A stretch of 64,000 bases of DNA. It comes from Mesorhizobium sp. M2E.F.Ca.ET.219.01.1.1. GTDB taxonomy: Bacteria; Pseudomonadota; Alphaproteobacteria; Rhizobiales; Rhizobiaceae. The notes under the pieces are model-generated. The model saw only the letters and a list, made by a program, of their open reading frames with translations, was not told where the DNA came from and did no database searches. How positions within the stretch are numbered: position 1 is the stretch's first letter; each line of letters begins with the position of its first letter. The position numbers were made by a program, and so were the translations under genes. The stretch lies in NCBI RefSeq assembly GCF_004016445.2, contig NZ_SADT02000006.1:248001-312000 (forward strand). Direction: 5' to 3'. Shown piece after piece: positions 51,854 through 60,203 of this stretch.

Positions 51854-52454
51854 TGGGAACCTCCCTCGCCGCTGTACGGCGGCGGTAATAGCGGTTTGCC
51901 TTCTGGCGATTGCCGCAGACAGCCATATCGCACCACAAGCGGCTGGCGTTGCGGCTGCGGTCGACGAACAGCCAGCTGCAGTTGGGACAGATCCTGAGCC
52001 TCGCCACGGTTTCGTCGCGCAGCAGCGACAGCGCCGAAACGGCCAAAGCCGCCTCGAAGGCGATCGGCGTTTGCGGGTCGCCGAAAGGCTGGCCCGGCGT
52101 TCCGATCTCGGTCGCGCTGCCCGACAGCCCGCTGGCGCAGGCCATCAGGAAATCCGGCAGGTGGCTGGTCGCCACCGCGCCGTTCGATACGGCATGGCGA
52201 AACAGGCGGTCGGTCGCCTCGCGGATCGAGATGACGGTTGGCTTGATCTCGCCCGGCTCCGGCGCCCGCAGCCGCCGGCCGCCGAGCTCGGCGGCGCGAA
52301 AGCCGCTTGCCGCCTCGGCGAAACGGGCGATCTCGGCCGGATCGTCAAAGCGGTCGAAGGACTTTTGCGGATCGTTGCGCAGCACCACGGTGTTCGCCGT
52401 GTCGAGCGCAAGGATGCCACCGGTGAAACGGTGCGGGGTCCAGGAAACCGTCAT
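51846..52454 (-). CDS. CGNR zinc-finger (ABATE-type) regulator
   Basis: The 202-residue protein has an N-terminal stress-responsive ABATE domain beginning MTVSWTPHRFTGGILALDTA. The C-terminal CGNR zinc finger (RICPNCSWLFVDRSRNASRL, then WCDMAVCGNRQKANRYYRRR) includes the Cys4 set. Such proteins are thought to be transcriptional regulators. It is divergent from the LivH-like permease, with a long inverted repeat between them, and co-transcribed with the lipoprotein. Confidence 0.92.
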   Translation of the reverse strand: MTVSWTPHRFTGGILALDTANTVVLRNDPQKSFDRFDDPAEIARFAEAASGFRAAELGGRRLRAPEPGEIKPTVISIREATDRLFRHAVSNGAVATSHLPDFLMACASGLSGSATEIGTPGQPFGDPQTPIAFEAALAVSALSLLRDETVARLRICPNCSWLFVDRSRNASRLWCDMAVCGNRQKANRYYRRRTAAREVPNA

Positions 52455-52460
52455 AAGGGA

Positions 52461-52509
52461 AATCTAACCGATAAAACGCATTTGACAAGTTAGATTCCGA
52501 ATGTAACGC
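52461..52509. promoter_or_regulatory. Inverted repeat operator and promoter candidate
   Basis: AATCTAAC (52461-52468) and GTTAGATT (52489-52496) are perfect 8-bp inverted arms 20 bases apart. They enclose or overlap a TTGACA (52482-52487) with a TAACGC at 52504-52509 in plus-strand -35/-10 spacing of 16. The layout suits autoregulation by the CGNR protein and control of the permease. Confidence 0.55.
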
Positions 52510-52548
52510 TCCGTGCAGGGTCGCGCCATGCGGCCCCAAGGACGCCGC

Positions 52549-53454
52549 ATGCTCTATTTCTTCCAGCAGGTGCTGAACGGGCTGCATTCGGGCGCGCTCT
52601 ATGCGCTGCTCGCCTTCGGCTATGTGCTGACCAACGGCATCCTGCACCGCACCAACCTGGCTTACGGCGCGCTGTTCGCCTTCTGCGGCCAGACGATGAT
52701 CCTGACCGCCGCCTTCGGCTATCAGGCGCTGTGGCTGACGCTGGCTGCCGCGGTGGCGCTCGGCGTGGCCGCGGCCCTGCTCTACGCCGCGCTGATCAGC
52801 CACATTCTGTCGCGCAGCGTGTTCGAGAGGCTCGCCGACCGCTCGCCCAACGCCATCGTGGTGACGACGCTCGGCATCCTGATCTTCCTGTCGGAGGCCA
52901 GCCGCATCGCCGCCGACACGCACGACCTGTGGCTGCCGCCGATGCTCGCCACTCCCGTCATTTTCGCCGAGGGCGGCGGCTTCAAGGTCACGCTCACCGT
53001 CATCCAGCTGCTGGACTGCGCGGGCGTCGTCGCACTGGTGGCGCTGGCGGCCTGGCTATTTTCCCACTCCAGCTTCGGCCGCGCCTGGCGGGCCGTCTCC
53101 GACGATCCGAAGGCGGCGGCGATGTGCGGCGTCGACGTCACCGCCGTGTTCCGCCGCGCCGTGCTGTTCGGCGGCTTCTGCGCGGCCCTGGCCGGCGTGC
53201 TTGCCGGTCTCTATTACGGCAATGTCAGCTTCGGCACCGGGCTGATCTACGGCCTCAAGATCCTGTTCGTGACGGCGGTCGGCGGCTATCTGTCGCCGCT
53301 CAAGGCGGCCCTTGGCGCCGCGGCCTTCGGCATGGCGGAATCGCTGTGGGCCGGCTACTTCCCGCTCGAATGGCGCGACGCCTGGATATACCTGTTCCTC
53401 GTCGTCATGCTGGTGCTGATCGGCGCCGGGCGCGACCAGGCCAAGATCGCCTAA
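52549..53454 (+). CDS. Branched-chain amino acid-type ABC permease (LivH-like), orphan
   Basis: The 301-residue membrane protein has about eight hydrophobic segments and the LivH-type sequence GLHSGALYALLAFGYVLTNG near residue 11, plus GRAWRAVSDDPKAAAMCGVD near residue 180. The ATG at 52549 has AAGGA upstream; in-frame starts at 52513 and 52528 are alternatives. LivM, LivG, LivF and a binding protein are absent around it, so partners must be elsewhere or the gene is a remnant of a transporter. Confidence 0.88.
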   Translation: MLYFFQQVLNGLHSGALYALLAFGYVLTNGILHRTNLAYGALFAFCGQTMILTAAFGYQALWLTLAAAVALGVAAALLYAALISHILSRSVFERLADRSPNAIVVTTLGILIFLSEASRIAADTHDLWLPPMLATPVIFAEGGGFKVTLTVIQLLDCAGVVALVALAAWLFSHSSFGRAWRAVSDDPKAAAMCGVDVTAVFRRAVLFGGFCAALAGVLAGLYYGNVSFGTGLIYGLKILFVTAVGGYLSPLKAALGAAAFGMAESLWAGYFPLEWRDAWIYLFLVVMLVLIGAGRDQAKIA

Positions 53455-53560
53455 AACGCGTCGCGATCTTTCAGATTCGCTCCATGCGCTTTAGGTTTTT
53501 GGTTTACGCATGTCTTTATCCTGAAACCGGGTCCCACTTTCAGGAGACATGCTTTAAGCA
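53455..53560. repeat. Second intergenic repeat type
   Basis: Starting directly at the LivH stop, GCGTCGCGATCTTTCAGATT through GCGCTTTAGGTTTTTGGTTT to GGAGACATGC. It contains paired CCTGAAA/TTTCAGG and ATGTCT/AGACAT arms that can form one hairpin. I recall this as a recurrent rhizobial intergenic sequence; only one copy is in the window. The remaining bases to 53743 show nothing clear. Confidence 0.6.
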
Positions 53561-53743
53561 TCCCAGACTTTGGTTGCATGACGTGCCGTCAAGTGGCGGC
53601 GTTCCGGCATTGTCCGGTGCGCCGATCTGTTAGCCGCAGCTTTGCCATGTTGACCTGCCGGACCACGCACTGCATACCGTTGGGCCAGGCGACGCGACAC
53701 CGGAGGGGGAATCGGGCGCGCCGCATTGTCAGGGAGGATATGC

Positions 53744-54349
53744 ATGGCAGGGCTTCTCGCTCTTTCCAGAACGATCGACCGCATCAACGAGTTCATCGGC
53801 CGCTGGGTGTCATGGCTGATCCTGTTCGCGATCCTCGTGAGCGCGGGCAATGCCGTCATCCGCAAGGTGTTCGACACCTCCTCCAATGCCTGGCTCGAAC
53901 TGCAGTGGTATCTGTTCGGCGCCGCCTTCATGCTGGCTGCGGCCTACACGCTGAAGCAGAACGACCATATCCGCATCGACATCGTGTACGGCATGTTCTC
54001 GCGGCGCGTGCAGCACTGGATCGACCTGCTCGGCCACCTGTTGTTCCTGATGCCTTTCGTCGTGCTGATGGTGATCTATTTCGTGCCCTATGTGTCGCTG
54101 TCCTTCCACAGCGGCGAGATGTCGACCAATGCTGGCGGCCTGATCGTCTGGCCGGCCAAGGCCATCCTGCTCGTCGGCTTCTTCCTGCTGGCGCTCCAAG
54201 GCGTTTCCGAGATCATCAAGAAGATCGCCATCATGCGCGGCGACATGGACGATCCCAATCCCTTCATATCGGCGCATGAGCAGGCCAGGCTCGAGGCGGA
54301 GGCGCTGGCCGAGGAAGCCAAAGCCATCGCGGGCGAGGTCCGCCCATGA
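53744..54349 (+). CDS. TRAP transporter small permease (DctQ type)
   Basis: The 201-residue membrane protein has four hydrophobic segments and the DctQ motif SNAWLELQWYLFGAAFMLAA near residue 46 followed by HIRIDIVYG. The tail is helical and acidic (ARLEAEALAEEAKAIAGE). AGGGAGG precedes the ATG at 53744. It overlaps dctM by four bases (ATGA). Confidence 0.94.
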   Translation: MAGLLALSRTIDRINEFIGRWVSWLILFAILVSAGNAVIRKVFDTSSNAWLELQWYLFGAAFMLAAAYTLKQNDHIRIDIVYGMFSRRVQHWIDLLGHLLFLMPFVVLMVIYFVPYVSLSFHSGEMSTNAGGLIVWPAKAILLVGFFLLALQGVSEIIKKIAIMRGDMDDPNPFISAHEQARLEAEALAEEAKAIAGEVRP

Positions 54350-56136
54350 TCGAGTTCATCGCGCAGAACATGGCGCCGATCATGTTCGCCTCGCTGATCA
54401 TTTTCCTTTTGATCGGCTACCCCGTCGCCTTCTCGCTCGCCGCCAACGGACTTCTGTTCTTCTTCATCGGCGTGCTGGTCTCGCCCTATTCCGGCGGGTC
54501 GATCAACCTCGCCTGGCCGCTGCTGCACGCGCTGCCCGACAATTTCTACGGCACCAGGGTGATGTCCAACGACACGCTGCTGGCGATACCGTTCTTCACC
54601 TTCATGGGTATCGTGCTCGAACGATCCGGCATGGCCGAGGATCTCCTCGACACGATCGGCCAGCTGTTCGGGCCGATCCGTGGCGGCCTTGCCTATGCGG
54701 TCATCTTCGTCGGCGCGCTGCTTGCCGCAACGACCGGCGTGGTGGCGGCCTCGGTCATCGCCATGGGGCTGATCTCGCTGCCGATCATGCTGCGCTACGG
54801 CTATGACCGAAGGCTCGCCTCCGGCGTCATCGCGGCCTCCGGCACGCTTGCCCAGATCATCCCGCCCTCGCTGGTGCTGATCGTGCTTGCCGACCAGCTC
54901 GGACGGTCGGTCGGCGACATGTATGCCGGCGCGTTGATCCCGGGTATCGTGCTGACCGGCATCTACATGCTCTACATCCTGATCGTGTCGATCGTCCGGC
55001 CAAACTCGATGCCGGCGCTGCCTCTCGAAGCCCGCACGCTCGGCCGCGGCGTGATCTCGCTGATCGTGGCGCTGCTGGTAACCGGCGCGATCTCCTACGG
55101 CGCCTATCGCTATCTTGCGCCGACGCAGGGCGACAATGCCGACATCCTCGGCTTCGCCGTCGGCGTCATCGTCATCTATGTCGCCGCCATAGTCGACCAG
55201 CGGCTGAGGCTCAACCTGATGTCGAAGCTGGCGCAGCAGGTGGTGATCGTGCTGATCCCGCCGCTGGCGCTGATCTTCCTGGTGCTGGGCACAATCTTCC
55301 TCGGCATTGCCACGCCGACCGAGGGCGGGGCCATGGGCTCGGTCGGAGCATTGATCATGGCGGCGGCCAAGGGACGGCTGTCGCTCGACGTCGTCAAACA
55401 GGCGCTTGCCTCGACGACCAGGCTTTCCTCCTTCGTGCTGTTCATCCTGATCGGCGCGCGCGTCTTCTCGCTCACCTTCTACGGCGTCAACGGCCACATC
55501 TGGGTCGAGCATCTCCTGACCTCGCTGCCCGGCGGCGAGACCGGCTTCCTGATCGGCGTCAATATCCTGGTCTTCCTGCTTGCCTTCTTCCTCGATTTCT
55601 TCGAGCTCGCCTTCATCATCGTGCCGCTGCTGGCGCCCGCCGCCGACAAGCTCGGCATCGACCTGATCTGGTTCGGCGTGCTGCTGGGCGTCAACATGCA
55701 GACCAGCTTCATGCATCCGCCCTTCGGCTTCGCGCTGTTCTACCTGCGCTCGGTCGCGGCCCGCGTGCCTTACCTGGACAGGATCACCGGCAAGCAGATC
55801 GCGCCCGTCACCACCGGGCAGATCTATTGGGGTGCGGTGCCGTTCGTCTGCATCCAGGTGATCATGATCGGGCTCACCATCGCCTTCCCGCAAATGGTCA
55901 TGCGCTACAAGGGAGCGGCGGTGGAGCCCAGCACCATCGACCTCAAGCTGCCCGACATGCCTTCGCTGTCGCCGCTCGGCACGCCGCCGGCGAATAACGG
56001 CGCGGCCCCGGGCAATGGCGGCGCGCCGGCGGCGCCCGGCACGCCCGACCTGTCGCAGCCGCCGAGCTTCGGTGATGCGCCGGCCAAGCCGGCGGCACCG
56101 GCCCCCGATCTCTCGCAGCCGCCAAAATTCAACTAG
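54346..56136 (+). CDS. TRAP transporter large permease (DctM type) with C-terminal extension
   Basis: The 596-residue protein is longer than typical DctM (about 430). It has the family segments IAIPFFTFMGIVLERSGMAE-like near residue 83, ATTGVVAASVIAMGLISLP near 127, and ATPTEGGAMGSVGALIMAA near 323. There is an additional pair of membrane helices around residues 235-290 and a hydrophilic Pro/Ala/Gly-rich tail of about 75 residues in which DLSQPP occurs twice. Its stop codon lies in the left arm of a mosaic repeat hairpin, so the tail end may have been shaped by repeat insertion. Confidence 0.93.
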   Translation: MIEFIAQNMAPIMFASLIIFLLIGYPVAFSLAANGLLFFFIGVLVSPYSGGSINLAWPLLHALPDNFYGTRVMSNDTLLAIPFFTFMGIVLERSGMAEDLLDTIGQLFGPIRGGLAYAVIFVGALLAATTGVVAASVIAMGLISLPIMLRYGYDRRLASGVIAASGTLAQIIPPSLVLIVLADQLGRSVGDMYAGALIPGIVLTGIYMLYILIVSIVRPNSMPALPLEARTLGRGVISLIVALLVTGAISYGAYRYLAPTQGDNADILGFAVGVIVIYVAAIVDQRLRLNLMSKLAQQVVIVLIPPLALIFLVLGTIFLGIATPTEGGAMGSVGALIMAAAKGRLSLDVVKQALASTTRLSSFVLFILIGARVFSLTFYGVNGHIWVEHLLTSLPGGETGFLIGVNILVFLLAFFLDFFELAFIIVPLLAPAADKLGIDLIWFGVLLGVNMQTSFMHPPFGFALFYLRSVAARVPYLDRITGKQIAPVTTGQIYWGAVPFVCIQVIMIGLTIAFPQMVMRYKGAAVEPSTIDLKLPDMPSLSPLGTPPANNGAAPGNGGAPAAPGTPDLSQPPSFGDAPAKPAAPAPDLSQPPKFN

Positions 56137-56232
56137 GACATTTCACCGTTTCACAGAAACGGTGAAATGTCCTAGCTCTTTGTTTTGATGCAATTTCGGA
56201 CGGAAAACCGCTTCACACTTTTCTGAAATTGC
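56133..56232. repeat. Intergenic mosaic repeat, copy 6, with 20-bp hairpin
   Basis: CTAGGACATTTCACCGTTTC pairs perfectly with its complement at 56156-56175 around an ACA loop, followed by a unit copy (GCAATTTCGGACGGAAAACC to CTGAAATTGCTC). The dctM stop TAG (56134-56136) is inside the left arm. Confidence 0.93.
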
Positions 56233-56245
56233 TCGGAGGTGGACC

Positions 56246-57268
56246 ATGAGAGCCGTGCGTTTGGAGGCGGTAGGCAAAATCGCGCTGCGCAAGGTTCCCA
56301 AGCCCGTTCCCGGGCCCGAGGACGTTCTCGTGCGCATCGAGGCCTGCGGCGTCTGCGGCACCGACCGGCATCTGTTCCACGGCGAATTCCCTTGCACGCC
56401 GCCGGTGACGCTCGGCCACGAGTTTTCCGGCATCGTCGAGGCCGTCGGCGCGGCAGTGTCAGGCATTGCCGTCGGCGACCGCGTCACCGGCGATCCCAAT
56501 ATCGCCTGCGGACGCTGCGCCCACTGCCATGCCGGCCGCGTCAACCTGTGCAGCAATCTCAGCGCCATCGGCATCCACCGCGACGGCGGCTTTGCCGACT
56601 ATGTTCTGATGCCGCACAGGCAGGCCTTCCGGCTGCCCGCAAACCTCAAGCCGGCGCATGGCGCCTTCTGCGAGCCGCTGGCCTGCTGTCTGCACGGCGT
56701 GGACCTTGCCGCGATACGGCCGGGCGCGTCGGTCGTGGTGCTTGGCGGCGGCGTCATCGGCCTGCTGGTCGTGCAGCTGGCAAAGCTCGCGGGTGCGGCG
56801 ACCATCACCCTGTCGACAAGGCAGGCCTCACGCCGCGCGCTTGCCGAGGAGCTCGGCGCGACCGCGACGATCGATCCCAGCGCCGGCGACCCGATCGCAG
56901 CCATCGCCGGGCCGAATGGTCTGGTTCCCGGCGGGGTCGACGTGGTGCTGGAATGCGCCGGCGTGCGCGATACCGTCGAGCAGTCGATGCGGATGGCTCG
57001 GGCCGGCGGCACCGTCGTCATCGTCGGCGTCGTGCCGCAAGGCATGAAGGTGGAGATCGAGCCGTTCGATCTCTTGTTTCGCGAATTGAAGGTGCTGGGC
57101 TCCTTCCTCAACCCGTTCACACATGGCAGGGCGGCGCAGCTGATCGCCTCCGGCGCGATCGAGGTCGACCGGCTGATCTCGAGAAAGGTCAGCCTGGAGG
57201 AGGCGCCCGACGTAATCGCCAATCCGCCGGCTCCGGGCGAGGTCAAGGTGCTCGTGGTGCCGGGTTGA
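56246..57268 (+). CDS. Zinc-dependent alcohol dehydrogenase family protein
   Basis: The 340-residue MDR enzyme has the catalytic zinc motif GHEFSGIVEAVG near residue 58 and C37 in CGVCGTDRH. Four structural-zinc Cys lie in ACGRCAHCHAGRVNLC near residues 92-107, and the Rossmann motif GGGVIGLLVVQLAKLAG lies near 170. It resembles sorbitol, threonine or L-iditol dehydrogenases. GGAGGTGG precedes the ATG. It lies 13 bases after the mosaic repeat that follows dctM and may be co-transcribed with the TRAP permeases. Confidence 0.93.
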   Translation: MRAVRLEAVGKIALRKVPKPVPGPEDVLVRIEACGVCGTDRHLFHGEFPCTPPVTLGHEFSGIVEAVGAAVSGIAVGDRVTGDPNIACGRCAHCHAGRVNLCSNLSAIGIHRDGGFADYVLMPHRQAFRLPANLKPAHGAFCEPLACCLHGVDLAAIRPGASVVVLGGGVIGLLVVQLAKLAGAATITLSTRQASRRALAEELGATATIDPSAGDPIAAIAGPNGLVPGGVDVVLECAGVRDTVEQSMRMARAGGTVVIVGVVPQGMKVEIEPFDLLFRELKVLGSFLNPFTHGRAAQLIASGAIEVDRLISRKVSLEEAPDVIANPPAPGEVKVLVVPG

Positions 57269-57286
57269 GGTAGAGACGCGGTTCTG

Positions 57287-57462
57287 CCTTCTCCCCTTGT
57301 GGGAGAAGGTGTCGCCGAATGCGACGGATGAGGGGTGTTCCAGCTTGGCGCGGACGGCGATCCGTCTAACACCCTCATCCGTCTCGGCGCTGCGCGCCGA
57401 TCCACCGCCCGGGGGCGAGCCACGCGTCTCACCCGTCCTTCGGACCCCACAAGGGGAGAAGG
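57287..57462. repeat. Inverted-repeat intergenic element, 176 bp
   Basis: The ends CCTTCTCCCCTTGTGGG and CCCACAAGGGGAGAAGG are perfect 17-bp inverted repeats. The interior carries a second pair (GATGAGGGTGTT-like at 57327-57341 against AACACCCTCATC at 57369-57380). It lies between the convergent alcohol dehydrogenase and TRAP binding protein genes, where it could serve both as terminator. No coding capacity is seen. Confidence 0.85.
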
Positions 57463-57471
57463 TAAGCCAGC

Positions 57472-58581
57472 CTACAGCTTGCCGTTGCGCTGCTGCACCA
57501 TCATGAAGGTGTCGTAGTTGTATTCGGCGACCTGGGCCCAGAGATAGTGCTCCTTGCGGAAGCCCTTGATCGATTCCCAGATCTTCTTGAATGGCGCGTT
57601 CGAGGCTTCCATCTCGGCATAGACCTCGTTCGCCTTGTCGAAGCAGGCCGCCATGATCTCCTGGCTGAAGGGCGCCAGCTTGGCGCCGCCGGCCACCAGC
57701 CGCTTCACCGCGGCCGGATTGAGGAAGTCGTATTTCTGCAGCATGTTGGCGTCCGCCGCCTGGGCGGCGGTGTGCACCAGCGACTTGTAAGCCGGCGACA
57801 GCTCTTCGTACTTGGCCTTATTGAAAAGCAGGTGCACGGTCGGGCCGCCTTCCCACCAGCCGGGATAGTAGTAATAGGGCGCGACCTTGTAGAAGCCGAG
57901 CTTCTCGTCGTCATAGGGGCCGACCCATTCGGCGGCGTCGATCGTGCCCTTTTCCAGCGCCGGGTAGATGTCGCCGCCGGCGATCTGCTGCGGCACGACG
58001 CCGAGCTTCTGCACGACTTTGCCGGCAAAACCGCCGATGCGCATCTTCAGGCCGGACAGATCGGCGACCGTGTTGATCTGCTTGCGGAACCAGCCGCCCA
58101 TCTGCACTCCGGTATTGCCGCCCGGCAGACCGAAAAGCCCCTGCGTGGCCAGGAACTCGTTGAACAGGTCGATGCCGCCGCCATGGTAGTGCCAGGCATT
58201 CATGCCGCGCGCATTGAGAGAGAACGGCACGGCCGCGCCCAGCGCCCAGGTAGGATCCTTGCCCCAGTAATAGTATGCCACCGTATGACAGGCTTCGACG
58301 GTGCCGGCCGCGGTGGCGTCCGCCGCCTGCAGACCGGGCACCAGTTCGCCGGAGGCGAAAACCTGGACCTGGAAATTGCCGTCGGTCGCTTCCGACAGCA
58401 TCTTGGAGAAGACCTCGGCGCCGCCATAGATCGTGTCGAGCGATTTCGGGAAGGACGATGCCAGCCGCCAAGTCACCTTCGGATTGGACTGGGCTATCGC
58501 CGGCGTGGCAAGTGCGGCGGCCGCTGCCGCAGCACCGACGCCGGATGCACCGGCCTTGCGGATGAATGAACGACGATCCAT
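57472..58581 (-). CDS. TRAP transporter substrate-binding protein (DctP/TakP-like)
   Basis: The 369-residue periplasmic protein has a twin-arginine type signal (DRRSFIRKAGASGVGAAAAA) cleaved near AIAQ. The mature part has GGNTGVQMGGWFRKQI near residue 160 and AEWVGPYDDEKLGFYKVAPY near residue 222, like TakP-type 2-oxoacid or lactate binders. GGGAGGAAACTGC precedes the ATG. It is on the opposite strand to the DctQM genes and convergent with them, an unusual split of a TRAP system. Confidence 0.94.
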   Translation of the reverse strand: MDRRSFIRKAGASGVGAAAAAAALATPAIAQSNPKVTWRLASSFPKSLDTIYGGAEVFSKMLSEATDGNFQVQVFASGELVPGLQAADATAAGTVEACHTVAYYYWGKDPTWALGAAVPFSLNARGMNAWHYHGGGIDLFNEFLATQGLFGLPGGNTGVQMGGWFRKQINTVADLSGLKMRIGGFAGKVVQKLGVVPQQIAGGDIYPALEKGTIDAAEWVGPYDDEKLGFYKVAPYYYYPGWWEGGPTVHLLFNKAKYEELSPAYKSLVHTAAQAADANMLQKYDFLNPAAVKRLVAGGAKLAPFSQEIMAACFDKANEVYAEMEASNAPFKKIWESIKGFRKEHYLWAQVAEYNYDTFMMVQQRNGKL

Positions 58582-58826
58582 GCAGTTTCCTCCCTTGCGG
58601 ATCAGCTGACCGATGCCAGGACATTCTCGGTGCCGGCTCGGTTGTGGAGAACCATACACGGGCAAGAGGTCGAGTCCAGCGCTGCGGCTCAGCTTGACGC
58701 CATTCAGGCGCCATCTGCAACTATAGTCTAACGCTCTCTTTCCTGGCCCATGCGAGGCGGCCAAACTTGCCATGGAAAAGCCGCGACGGATCGCTTATTT
58801 TATAGGCAGAACAATTCCTTGGCCTG

Positions 58827-59618
58827 ATGGAAACCAAACCCAAAATGCAGCAGCCGCTCGTCGCCGTCTCAACCGACGTCCGCCAGTTCGACAACTACAC
58901 CTGGCACGCCGCGCCCCAGCAATATCTGGAAGCGGCGGTGACCGGCGCCGGCGTGTTCCCGCTGCTGGTGCCGTCCTTCGGCGACCGACTCGACCTCGAC
59001 GAATTGCTGTCGTCCGTCGACGGCGTCATGCTGACGGGTTCGAAATCGAACGTGCATCCCTCGCTTTATGACGGCGACCCGAGCGAGGCCAACGGTCCTT
59101 ACGATCAGGCGCGCGATTCCACGACGCTGCCGCTGATCCGCAAGGCGCTTGAGCGCGGTGTGCCGTTGCTCGCCATCTGCCGCGGCATCCAGGAGCTGAA
59201 CGTGGCGCTGGGCGGCACGCTGGGCACCGAGATCCAGGAGCGCGAAGGCTCGCTCGACCATCGCGCGCCGGTGAGCGACAATCAGGACGAGCGCTTCGCC
59301 ATCCACCAGACGATCTCGATCAAGCCGGGCAGTTGCCTTGCAGGCGTGTTCGGCGCCGGCGACATCAAGGTCAACTCGCTGCACCGGCAGGGGATCGACC
59401 GGCTCGGCTCGGAACTGCTAATCGAGGCTTTGGCCACCGACGGAACGATCGAAGCGGTTTCCGTCAAGGACGCCCGCGCCTTCGCGGTCGGCGTGCAGTG
59501 GCACCCCGAATACTGGGTGAAGTCGGACAGCAATTCCGCCAAGATTTTTCGCGCTTTCGGCGATGCCGTGCGGCTGCACGCGGCGGCAAAAGCAGGCGTG
59601 CGCGCCGCGGCGGAATAA
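58827..59618 (+). CDS. Class I glutamine amidotransferase-like hydrolase (PuuD type)
   Basis: The 263-residue protein belongs to peptidase family C26. The nucleophile Cys is in LLAICRGIQELNVALGG near residue 117, and the His-Glu pair is in VGVQWHPEYW near residue 225. VMLTGSKSNVHPSLY near residue 67 is typical of gamma-glutamyl-GABA hydrolases. The ribosome site is weak. It is divergent from the TRAP binding protein with 245 bases between, in which I saw no clear operator. Confidence 0.92.
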   Translation: METKPKMQQPLVAVSTDVRQFDNYTWHAAPQQYLEAAVTGAGVFPLLVPSFGDRLDLDELLSSVDGVMLTGSKSNVHPSLYDGDPSEANGPYDQARDSTTLPLIRKALERGVPLLAICRGIQELNVALGGTLGTEIQEREGSLDHRAPVSDNQDERFAIHQTISIKPGSCLAGVFGAGDIKVNSLHRQGIDRLGSELLIEALATDGTIEAVSVKDARAFAVGVQWHPEYWVKSDSNSAKIFRAFGDAVRLHAAAKAGVRAAAE

Positions 59619-59645
59619 TCCGCTGCTCCCTGGAGCGGCTTGAGT

Positions 59646-60080
59646 TCAGTTGCTGCTGTCGTTGTTCAAAGCCAGAAGCGGCGCGGACGGCGCGTAGGAT
59701 TCGTAGCCGTCGCCATCGGCAACGCCGAAGGTGACGATCGGATCAATGCCGTTCTCGCTGAAGGCAACCGAGCCGTCCGCCTGCTCGCGCCAGAATCTTG
59801 CCCGCTCGATGCCGGGCATCAGCTGGCGGCAATCCGGGGCGATCTTGAGCCGCGACAGGCCATCCGAGACGGCGGCACCCCGCTGTACGGCGCAGGCGGC
59901 TTCGTCGCCATTGGCCGTCAATCGATAGGTGCTGGAGGAGACGGTCTCGACAGCCGTGCTCGGACCCTGGCCGTCAGACAGGACATGCGCGCCCCCGAAC
60001 AGCGCAACCGACACAACCAACCCGGCTACCAGCTTCACGCCGCTTCTCCACACTCGATCAAGTATGGAAAATGATTTCAA
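59646..60080 (-). CDS. Secreted protein resembling Inh/AprI-type beta-barrel inhibitors
   Basis: The 144-residue protein has an N-terminal signal or anchor segment (VWRSGVKLVAGLVVSVALFG). A domain follows with two Cys (DEAACAVQRG and IAPDCRQLMPG), then RARFWREQADGSVAFSENG. This order resembles the small beta-barrel of AprI/Inh metalloprotease inhibitors and Omp19-type proteins. The match is weak and from memory. No protease gene is nearby. Confidence 0.6.
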   Translation of the reverse strand: MKSFSILDRVWRSGVKLVAGLVVSVALFGGAHVLSDGQGPSTAVETVSSSTYRLTANGDEAACAVQRGAAVSDGLSRLKIAPDCRQLMPGIERARFWREQADGSVAFSENGIDPIVTFGVADGDGYESYAPSAPLLALNNDSSN

Positions 60081-60164
60081 AGAGTTAAGCAGGAGTTAAT
60101 GGATCTGCCAAGGCATTAACAGATGTGGCGAAGCGCCCCGGAACGGTTCAATGCCCCCATAGGC

Positions 60165-60203
60165 TACCGAAAGCCCTTTCAGACCTTCCCTGGGACTGCT
60201 CTA
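60165..60203. repeat. Possible decayed mosaic repeat
   Basis: CGAAAGCCCTTTCAGACCTTCCCTGGGACTGCTCTAG loosely resembles the 3' half of the common unit (AACCGCTCAGACCTTTCCTGGAATTGCTC at copy 4). Similarity is partial, so this may be chance. Confidence 0.35.

Noticed and set aside
54088..55893. 601-codon minus-strand frame rich in Asp, His and Arg
   Set aside because: It mirrors the dctM gene. Composition is that of antisense GC-rich codons.
57287..57462. Insertion sequence
   Set aside because: Inverted ends are present, but the 142-base interior encodes no transposase.
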